DNA of 7,604 nt from Gp6-AA40 sp050742535 (GTDB taxonomy: Bacteria; Acidobacteriota; Vicinamibacteria; Vicinamibacterales; UBA2999): contig JBOGIQ010000299.1 in the NCBI GenBank assembly GCA_050742535.1, positions 1 through 7,604 on the forward strand, given 5' to 3'. Below, piece by piece: positions 1-4,181 of the stretch. Each line of letters begins with the position of its first letter. Position 1 is the first letter of the stretch. A model generated the notes under the pieces. It ran no database searches, was not told the DNA's origin, and saw only the letters and a program-made list of their open reading frames with translations. The position numbers and the translations under genes are program-made.

Positions 1-180
1 GCGTATAGGCGGGTCGCCACAGCGGCAGCCGAACGGGTGGACCCCCAGGCACGCGTAGCACGACAATCGCCGGATCTACTGTGCGAAGCATGTGCGAAAA
101 AGGCCGTGAACAGCGGTCATTGTAGCAAACCACTGCTCACGGCCAGTCGCGTGAGTGCGTGTAAAGCCGTATGTGCCTAG
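1..180 (+). CDS. Possible 3' end of an unidentified gene (partial)
   Basis: Frame 1 is open from the left edge to a TAG at 178-180, giving 59 residues that begin AYRRVATAAAERVDPQ and end with a Cys-rich tail (Cys at residues 28, 31, 41, 54 and 58). I do not recognise the product. The stop falls just before the tRNA-Gly 3' fragment, where an integrase gene of an integrated element could end, and an early Tyr is compatible with the C-terminus of a tyrosine recombinase. That is inference only, because no diagnostic R..H..Y context is inside the window. Against a real gene, the second half overlaps a strong hairpin (102-144), the third-position GC bias is weak, and the frame may be open by chance. 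Confidence 0.2.
   Translation, partial: AYRRVATAAAERVDPQARVARQSPDLLCEACAKKAVNSGHCSKPLLTASRVSACKAVCA
97..144 (-). terminator. Probable Rho-independent terminator on the minus strand
   Basis: Positions 102-116 (GGCCGTGAACAGCGG) pair with 130-144 (CCACTGCTCACGGCC), with 13 of 15 bases matched around a 13-nt loop. Positions 97-101 are AAAAA, so on the minus strand the stem is followed at once by TTTTT, the classic intrinsic terminator layout. It would stop leftward transcription coming from the barrel-protein gene, whose stop lies about 140 bases upstream. There is no T-run on the plus-strand side. The structure itself is directly visible. The alternative is a recombination-related hairpin near the end of an integrated element. 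Confidence 0.6.
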
Positions 181-188
181 CGGCGCGC

Positions 189-238
189 CTTGCTTCCCAA
201 GCTCGATGTCGCGGGTTCGATCCCCGTCTCCCGCTCCA
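189..238 (+). pseudogene. 3' half of tRNA-Gly (anticodon CCC), probable att-site remnant
   Basis: The stretch reads as a tRNA from the anticodon arm to an encoded CCA. The anticodon loop TTCCCAA is at 194-200 (anticodon CCC at 196-198), the variable region is 206-210, and the T arm is 211-227 with a TTCGATC loop and five stem pairs (one G-U). The 3' acceptor strand CTCCCGC is at 228-234, the discriminator T at 235, and CCA at 236-238. The matching 5' acceptor (GCGGGAG) and any D arm are absent upstream, and the anticodon stem is damaged (T190/C204 and T191/T203 do not pair), so it should not fold into a working tRNA. A lone 3' half is what remains at the distal junction when an element integrates into a tRNA gene. 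Here the element would lie to the left and the chromosome to the right. Confidence 0.7.
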
Positions 239-282
239 ACCTTCGCTCACTGGCATCGCATCCGAGCTTCGGTCGGCAAGGA

Positions 283-951
283 TTACCTGATCGACAATCC
301 CGCGCCGACCGCGAAGACACTTGTTTTCGGCGTGCCTGACCCCGCGGCAATCCGATGCGCGCGCAGGTCGAAACCAAAGGCCAGGCGCGGGGTGATGAAC
401 CAGCGGGCGCCGCCGCCGAAATTCACCGAGCGCAATCGGCCGGACTCCTGACGGCCGGGCATCTCGTCCGCCGCTTCTGTGGCGACGGTGGCGATGCCAA
501 CGCCGGCGCTCAGATAACTCCAGCCGTCCCGTGTCCCAAAGTTCGCGGATACCTGCGGCGCAAGCATCCGCATGTTCAATGTCACGCGCTGCGTGGCCGC
601 CGACTCGGTGGCCTCGTCTTCCGTGGCGGCCACTGGCGCATCCACTGCGGATCGGACGATGACGAAGTTCGCACCGAAGCCGATGCGGGCAAGTTTCAGA
701 CTCCCCAGGTAGACGTGAGCGCCAAAATCGGCGCCGAACCCGCGGGAGGGCACGGAGGTCGCCGCCAGCGGCGGATAGAACCCCGCATCGGTGGGAACAG
801 GGCTCGTCACCCCGCGGACGTCAAGCACCCACGGGCCCGGCGGTGTGGTCGTCTGCGCCGCGGCCTGCGCGGTGGCCATCACCATCATGACGACCGTCCC
901 GCCGAAGCTGCGCAGCAGCGAAGGCAGATCGCAGGCCGCCGCGCGCCGCAC
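283..951 (-). CDS. Predicted outer-membrane beta-barrel protein, hypothetical
   Basis: This 222-residue protein has a signal peptide: Arg at 2-3, a hydrophobic stretch around residues 17-27 (TVVMMVMATAQ), and a likely cleavage near AQAAAQ (residues 28-33). The mature part alternates polar and hydrophobic residues with many Gly and aromatic turns, for example GFGADFGAHVYLG, RIGFGANFVIV, GWSYLSAGVGIATV, VNFGGGARWFITP and FGFDLRAHRIA. This fits a small eight-strand-type barrel in the outer membrane. No enzymatic motif is seen, and the C-terminus (LSIR) lacks the usual terminal aromatic residue. The start is GTG at 951, whose G is shared with the TAG stop of the gene before it (TAGTG), implying translational coupling. 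It is the last gene of the leftward group, with a terminator at 97-144. Function unknown; the barrel assignment rests on sequence pattern only. Confidence 0.65.
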   Translation of the reverse strand: MRRAAACDLPSLLRSFGGTVVMMVMATAQAAAQTTTPPGPWVLDVRGVTSPVPTDAGFYPPLAATSVPSRGFGADFGAHVYLGSLKLARIGFGANFVIVRSAVDAPVAATEDEATESAATQRVTLNMRMLAPQVSANFGTRDGWSYLSAGVGIATVATEAADEMPGRQESGRLRSVNFGGGARWFITPRLAFGFDLRAHRIAAGSGTPKTSVFAVGAGLSIR

Positions 952-1211
952 TACTTCGCGCTCGCCTTGCGGCGCTCCGCCCAGTACTTCCGCATCCGCT
1001 CGGAGACTTCCTTCCGCTGCGCCGCGCCCATGGCCGGACGACGGCGCTTCTTCGGGCTCGAGTCCTTGACCCGCCCGTTGCCACGACGGCCACCGAACAG
1101 CTCAGGGAATTCGGCGCGGATCGCCGCCTCCTCTTCACGCAGCTGTTCGAGCCGTGCAACGGCGCCCAGGCGCGCCAGCCGCCGCAATTGCTCCTGATTC
1201 AAATTCGCCAT
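951..1211 (-). CDS. Small basic protein with KRRRP...SERMRKYWAERRK tail, unknown function
   Basis: The protein has 86 residues. Residues 5-38 look like an amphipathic, Leu/Arg/Glu-rich helix (QEQLRRLARLGAVARLEQLR followed by an acidic stretch). Residues 40-60 form a basic, Gly/Ser/Lys linker with KKRRRP. Residues 61-86 carry a second basic helix (AAQRKEVSERMRKYWAERRK). The tail recalls short 'S-x-x-x-R-K-x-I-S-x-x-M-K-x-Y-W-A-x-R-R' modules seen in many small acidobacterial and planctomycete proteins. They are often guessed to bind nucleic acid, but no function is established. The start is ATG at 1211, chosen over an upstream in-frame ATG at 1283 because GGAAGGA (1217-1223) sits 5 bases before it and the longer version would translate the (CATTTTG)n repeat. 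Its stop overlaps the start of the barrel gene. Confidence 0.7.
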   Translation of the reverse strand: MANLNQEQLRRLARLGAVARLEQLREEEAAIRAEFPELFGGRRGNGRVKDSSPKKRRRPAMGAAQRKEVSERMRKYWAERRKASAK

Positions 1212-1216
1212 GGACG

Positions 1217-1223
1217 TCCTTCC
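1217..1223 (-). promoter_or_regulatory. Ribosome-binding site deciding the start of the 86-residue protein
   Basis: The minus strand reads GGAAGGA followed by 5 bases and then ATG (1211). It is one of the few clear Shine-Dalgarno sequences in the window and rules against the upstream in-frame ATG at 1283. Confidence 0.65.
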
Positions 1224-1227
1224 GCAG

Positions 1228-1292
1228 AAATGCAAGATGCAGATGTCAACATGCAAACGGCCATCGCTGTTTCCATTTTGCATTTTGCATTT
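1228..1292. repeat. Imperfect inverted repeat (large AT-rich hairpin) between deoC and the small basic gene
   Basis: AAATGCAAGATGCAGATG at 1228-1245 is nearly the reverse complement of 1274-1292, which lies inside the heptamer repeat. About 16 pairs form in blocks of 8, 5 and 3, with a 28-base loop. On the leftward mRNA this would fold in the untranslated stretch just before the ribosome-binding site of the 86-residue gene. It has no T-run, so it is not a standard terminator. It could stabilise the upstream deoC transcript end or be a mobile or REP-like remnant. Confidence 0.45.
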
Positions 1293-1301
1293 TGCATTTT
1301 G
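1274..1301. repeat. Heptamer tandem repeat (CATTTTG)x4
   Basis: Four perfect head-to-tail copies of CATTTTG (CAAAATG on the other strand) lie 7 bases beyond the deoC stop. They are AT-rich in GC-rich surroundings. Because 7 is not a multiple of 3, the copies shift frame and create spurious open peptides rich in F, C, I, L and H. The 97-base gap between deoC and the next gene is otherwise non-coding. Confidence 0.9.
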
Positions 1302-1308
1302 AATTACT

Positions 1309-2181
1309 TCAATATCCCCTGCTCGCGCCGGCGGGCTTCTCCCCTCTCGACTCCTGGACGATCCGTACGCCGGCGCTGGCGCCGATTCTCGTGGCCCCGG
1401 CCGCTACCATCGCCTTCAGCCCGTCGAGATCGCGCACGCCACCAGCGGCCTTCACGCCCATCTCCTCGCCGACCACGCGGCGCATCAAGGCTACATCGGC
1501 GGCCGTTGCGCCGCCGGGCCCGAACCCTGTGGAGGTCTTCACGAAATCGGCACCTGCCGCTTTGGCCAGCGTGCACGCCGTGACCTTTTCATCGTCCGTC
1601 AGCAACGCCGCCTCGATGATGACCTTGCTGACGGCACCACCTTCCCGGCACGGCGCGGTCACCGCCTCGATGTCGCGTTCGACGAGGCGGAGATCGCCCG
1701 ACTTCAGCGCGCCCACGTTGATCACCATGTCGATCTCGCGCGCGCCGTCGAAGATCGCGCGCCGTGTCTCGTAGTGCTTCGTGTCGGCCGTCGTCGCTCC
1801 CAGCGGAAACCCGACCACCGAACAGACTTTGACCGCACTATCGCGCAGCAGCCGGGCGCACTCGGCGACCCAGGTCGGGTTCACGCAAACGCTCGCAAAG
1901 CTGTATTCCGCGGCCTCCCGGCACAGCGCTTCTATGTCCTTCCGCGTGGCGTCCGGCTTGAGCAGCGTATGGTCGATCATCGAGGCAACCCCGGCAGCCG
2001 CGCCGCCGGCCGCATGCAGCCCAAGGCGCGTCGCTCCCGCCTCGATGACCCCGCGCAGCCGGTCCGGGCAGCACTCGTACAACAGGGCGTGGCAGCTGCA
2101 CCGTTGCGGCGGGGACTGCTCGGTGGCAGCCAGCTCCTCGACGATGATCTGGACCAGACGTTGAACGTCGGCGGGATCCAT
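1309..2181 (-). CDS. deoC: Deoxyribose-phosphate aldolase with Cys-rich N-terminal extension
   Basis: This class I aldolase cleaves 2-deoxy-D-ribose 5-phosphate to glyceraldehyde 3-phosphate and acetaldehyde, the last step of deoxynucleoside catabolism. It is 290 residues long. A DeoC TIM barrel runs from about residue 66 to 278: IDHTLLKPDAT (69-79), VCVNP (98-102), VVGFPLG (122-128), EIDMVINVGALKSG (149-162), KVIIEAALLTDDEK (186-199), DFVKTSTGFGPGGAT (212-226) and VKAAGGVRD (243-251). K215 matches the Schiff-base Lys (E. coli K167), K244 matches K201, and D151 matches D102. The first 65 residues are extra compared with the usual 220-260-residue enzyme and contain CSC (28-30) and ECCPDR (36-41), a possible metal- or Fe-S-binding or oligomerisation element. 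The ATG directly abuts the rpiB stop (TGA|ATG), so the two are probably translationally coupled. Confidence 0.95.
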   Translation of the reverse strand: MDPADVQRLVQIIVEELAATEQSPPQRCSCHALLYECCPDRLRGVIEAGATRLGLHAAGGAAAGVASMIDHTLLKPDATRKDIEALCREAAEYSFASVCVNPTWVAECARLLRDSAVKVCSVVGFPLGATTADTKHYETRRAIFDGAREIDMVINVGALKSGDLRLVERDIEAVTAPCREGGAVSKVIIEAALLTDDEKVTACTLAKAAGADFVKTSTGFGPGGATAADVALMRRVVGEEMGVKAAGGVRDLDGLKAMVAAGATRIGASAGVRIVQESRGEKPAGASRGY

Positions 2182-2817
2182 TCAGCTTCGGACCCTGGCC
2201 TCGAGCTCGCGGATCTTTGCCAGCCGGCGGATGTAGCGCGCTTCGCGCATCGGCGTGGCAAGAAACGTGTCGACAATGGCCAGCGCCTGCTCGGTGGTCA
2301 GGAGGGTCGATCCCAGTGCCAGCACGTTGGCGCCATTGTGCTCCCGGGCATAGCGGGCCAGCGTCTCGTTCAGGCACATTGCCGCCCGCGCGCCGGCCAC
2401 CTTGTTCGCCGCGATCGTCGATCCGAGCCCGGCGCCGTCGATCACGATCGCGGCGTCGGCTTCACCCCGAGCCACCGCCCTGGCCGCAGACGCAGCCGTA
2501 TCCGGATAGTCAACAGGATCGGTCGTCGTGGTGCCGAGATCGTGGGCCGCGACGCCGCGGGCGCGAAGATGACCGACGATGGCGCGCTTGAGCGTCAGCG
2601 AGGTGTGATCGCCGGCGATGGCGACTGTTCTGACGTCGGCGCTCGGCACGAGAGCGGCCGTATCCGCGTCCATGTGCTCGCTGACCACCGCGACGCGGCG
2701 GCTGTTCAGCGTGTCCTGCGCCAGCGGTGTGATGTGCCCGCCCGCGACGAGGACCACCGTGCTTCCCGGCTCCAGCACGCGAGCGTCCGCCTCGGTGATC
2801 ATCTGGAACCGCTTCAC
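2182..2817 (-). CDS. rpiB: RpiB/LacAB-family sugar-phosphate isomerase with N-terminal extension and Cys-to-Asp active-site change
   Basis: The protein has 211 residues. The RpiB core runs from about residue 64 to 205: VAIAGDHTS (65-73; the DH pair matches E. coli D9/H10), DLGTTTTDPVDYPD (93-106), AIVIDGAGLGSTIAANKV (123-140), REHNGANVLALG (158-169) and IRRL (196-199). RpiB interconverts ribose and ribulose 5-phosphate. H160 matches ring-opening His99 of E. coli, but D127 and A129 replace Cys66 (the enediol base) and Thr68, so substrate or mechanism may differ. Residues 1-60 are an extension with MITEADARVLEPGST...HITPLAQDTL, resembling the N-terminal 'ITE.D...G...TPLA.D' stretch remembered from microcompartment-associated enzymes. 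The start is GTG at 2817, with an in-frame ATG at 2802 as the alternative; neither has a Shine-Dalgarno. A sigma70-like promoter predicts a leaderless transcript at the GTG. The gene is first in the leftward group. The symbol is a family-level call. Confidence 0.85.
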   Translation of the reverse strand: MKRFQMITEADARVLEPGSTVVLVAGGHITPLAQDTLNSRRVAVVSEHMDADTAALVPSADVRTVAIAGDHTSLTLKRAIVGHLRARGVAAHDLGTTTTDPVDYPDTAASAARAVARGEADAAIVIDGAGLGSTIAANKVAGARAAMCLNETLARYAREHNGANVLALGSTLLTTEQALAIVDTFLATPMREARYIRRLAKIRELEARVRS

Positions 2818-2824
2818 GACGCGC

Positions 2825-2830
2825 TATGTT
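2825..2830 (+). promoter_or_regulatory. -10-like hexamer for hpt, overlapping the rpiB -10
   Basis: TATGTT matches TATAAT at four of six bases and ends 13 bases before the preferred hpt ATG, so the predicted 5' leader would be only about 7 bases. No convincing -35 is seen. It overlaps the opposing TAACAT by 5 bases. Confidence 0.35.
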
Positions 2831-2855
2831 ACTCTCGCGCCCGATGACCGCTCAA
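2826..2855 (-). promoter_or_regulatory. Promoter for the rpiB-deoC group, likely leaderless start
   Basis: On the minus strand TTGAGC (2855-2850) is followed by an 18-base spacer and TAACAT (2831-2826). A start about 7 bases downstream falls next to the GTG at 2817, implying a leaderless mRNA. The -35 element lies inside the start of hpt, so the two genes share the region. Confidence 0.5.
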
Positions 2856-3365
2856 GGCGTGCGCACCTTCATTTCCGCTGCAGACATCCACGCGCGCGTG
2901 GAGGCGCTCGGCCGCCAGATACGCGGCGATCATCCCGACGGCGTGCATCTCGTCGGGGTGCTGAAGGGCGCGTTCATGTTCATGTCCGATCTGGCCAGAG
3001 CGATCGACGGCAACACGACGCTCGATTTCATCGCCGTCTCCAGCTACGGCTCGAGCACGAAGTCGTCGGGGCAGGTGCAGCTCCTGAAGGATCTCGATTC
3101 GACGCTCGAGAATCGCGACGTCGTGATCGTCGAGGACATCGTGGACACCGGCCTCACGCTGACCTACCTGCAGGAGATTCTTCGCGCGCGGTCGCCGCGG
3201 AACCTGCGCACCGCGTGTCTGCTGAGCAAGCCGTCGCGCCGCAAGGTCGACGTCAAGGTCGATTACGTCGGCTTCACCATCGAGGACAAGTTCGTGGTCG
3301 GATACGGCCTCGACTACGCGGAGCAGTATCGGAACCTCCCGCACATCGGCGTTATCGGCGACTAG
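2844..3365 (+). CDS. hpt: Hypoxanthine(-guanine) phosphoribosyltransferase
   Basis: This cytoplasmic purine-salvage enzyme joins hypoxanthine or guanine to PRPP to give IMP or GMP. With the ATG at 2844 it has 173 residues, typical for bacterial Hpt. LVGVLKGAFMFMSDL (37-50) carries the LKG pyrophosphate-binding turn. SSYGSSTKSSG (66-76) is the flexible loop that closes on the substrate. VVIVEDIVDTGLTLTYL (93-109) is the PRPP loop, with the acidic pair E97-D98 and the catalytic-base Asp at 101. VDYVGFTIEDKFVVGYGLDY (139-158) is the purine-binding and C-terminal core. An in-frame ATG at 2826 is less likely because it would overlap the -10 and leave only 8 bases to the rpiB start. No Shine-Dalgarno is visible. 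It is divergent from rpiB and precedes a methyltransferase by 27 bases. Confidence 0.93.
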   Translation: MTAQGVRTFISAADIHARVEALGRQIRGDHPDGVHLVGVLKGAFMFMSDLARAIDGNTTLDFIAVSSYGSSTKSSGQVQLLKDLDSTLENRDVVIVEDIVDTGLTLTYLQEILRARSPRNLRTACLLSKPSRRKVDVKVDYVGFTIEDKFVVGYGLDYAEQYRNLPHIGVIGD

Positions 3366-3392
3366 ATCGCTTTTACATGAGGGCTATGGGAT

Positions 3393-4172
3393 ATGTTCAC
3401 CCATCGGCCGGACGTCGGACGAACTGTAAAGAGCAAGCTCGATCTCAAGGGAGCCTATCGCCGGTGGGTGCAACAGGCGCAGTCCGGCCGCTCCAGGGCC
3501 GCGGCGGTGAAGTTCGCCATCGGCGGTCAATTCGAGGCATACGGACAAATCGAGGCAGACATGCTGCGGTTTTTCGGCCTCCGCGAACAGTCCACGCTGA
3601 TTGACGTGGGCTGTGGTTCAGGGCGCCTCGCCATCCCGCTGTCCAGGACACATCGAGGGCTATATCTCGGCACCGATATCGTTCCTGACTTGCTCGAATT
3701 CGCACGTGAGTCATGCAGCAGGCCCGACTGGCGGTTCGAGCTCGTCGAGACGCTGCGAATCCCCGCCGCGGATCAATCCGCGGACATGGTGTGCTTTTTT
3801 TCGGTTCTCACTCACCTCCTCCCCGAACAGAGCTATCTCTACCTGGAAGAGGCGAAGCGCGTTCTGAAACCGGATGGACGGATCGTCTTCTCGTTCCTCG
3901 AGTTTCGGATGCCCTTTCACTGGTCGGTCTTTGCGTCTACTGTCGACGCGGCACGCGGCCGCGATGAGCACCCGCTCAATATGTTCATCGATCGGGATGC
4001 GATCCAGGCCTGGGCCGTGCACCTCGGGCTCGCCGTTCTCGACGTGCGCGATGGAGACGAGGCCTTTGTCCCTCTTTCCATACCAGTAACGCTCGAGAGC
4101 GGGCAGGTGCTTTCGGAGCGCGGAAACCTCGGGCAGTCGATCTGCGTACTTGGCCGACCAGCGGGGCCGTAG
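3393..4172 (+). CDS. Class I SAM-dependent methyltransferase, substrate unknown
   Basis: This protein of 259 residues is presumably cytosolic, with no signal or membrane segment. The SAM-binding Rossmann fold is clear: motif I LIDVGCGSGRL (69-79), the strand-2 acidic residue in GTDIVPD (93-99), motif II DMVCFFSVLTHLLPE (131-145) and the post-motif RVLKPDGRIVFSF (156-168). About 60 residues before motif I (YRRWVQQAQSGRS and KFAIGGQFEAYGQ) form a helical N-terminal cap as in methyltransferases of the Methyltransf_11/25 type. The substrate cannot be read from the sequence; small-molecule and glycan or lipid targets are both possible. The ATG at 3393 has GAGGG (3379-3383) 9 bases upstream. It is probably co-transcribed with hpt. 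Codon choice looks less GC-rich than its neighbours by eye, which could hint at a later arrival, but this was not computed. Confidence 0.85.
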   Translation: MFTHRPDVGRTVKSKLDLKGAYRRWVQQAQSGRSRAAAVKFAIGGQFEAYGQIEADMLRFFGLREQSTLIDVGCGSGRLAIPLSRTHRGLYLGTDIVPDLLEFARESCSRPDWRFELVETLRIPAADQSADMVCFFSVLTHLLPEQSYLYLEEAKRVLKPDGRIVFSFLEFRMPFHWSVFASTVDAARGRDEHPLNMFIDRDAIQAWAVHLGLAVLDVRDGDEAFVPLSIPVTLESGQVLSERGNLGQSICVLGRPAGP

Positions 4173-4181
4173 TCACTACGG
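4167..4181. terminator. Perfect palindrome spanning two convergent stop codons
   Basis: CCGTAGTCACTACGG is a perfect dyad (7-base arms around a central C). It contains the TAG stop of the methyltransferase (4170-4172) and the TAG stop of the opposing secreted protein (4176-4178). It would form the same short hairpin (6 pairs, 3-base loop) in both transcripts. There is no T-run, so termination is inferred, not shown; it may instead act in transcript end protection. Confidence 0.4.

Noticed and set aside
150..238. A complete tRNA-Gly gene
   Set aside because: No 5' acceptor strand (GCGGGAG) and no D arm lie at the required distance; the best alternative (GTGAGTG at 151) pairs at only 5 of 7 positions and is 12 bases too far.
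257..275. Short CCGAGCTTCGG stem just past the barrel gene as a terminator
   Set aside because: Arms of only 4 bases and no T-run; the hairpin at 97-144 is far stronger.
1..282. Confident call of an integrase gene at the left edge
   Set aside because: Only a 59-residue tail is present, with no catalytic context; kept as a low-confidence partial frame.
177..377. Minus-strand 66-residue reading frame ending RETGIEPATSSLGSKARR
   Set aside because: This is the well-known false peptide obtained by translating the reverse complement of a tRNA 3' half; it is not a gene but supports the tRNA-Gly remnant.
355..1197. Plus-strand 280-residue open frame
   Set aside because: Shadow of the barrel and small basic genes; low-complexity Arg/Gly composition and no recognisable domain.
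1212..1283. Longer 110-residue version of the small basic protein
   Set aside because: The extra 24 residues would translate the repeat and hairpin region (CILHFC), whereas ATG 1211 has a good ribosome-binding site.
1274..1301. CRISPR-like repeat array
   Set aside because: The units are 7 bases with no spacers; this is a simple tandem repeat.
1774..2847. Plus-strand 357-residue open frame opposite deoC and rpiB
   Set aside because: Antisense shadow of two strongly recognisable enzymes.
2618..3604. Plus-strand 328-residue open frame across rpiB, hpt and the methyltransferase start
   Set aside because: Runs in the wrong frame through hpt and through the ends of two other genes; no domain.
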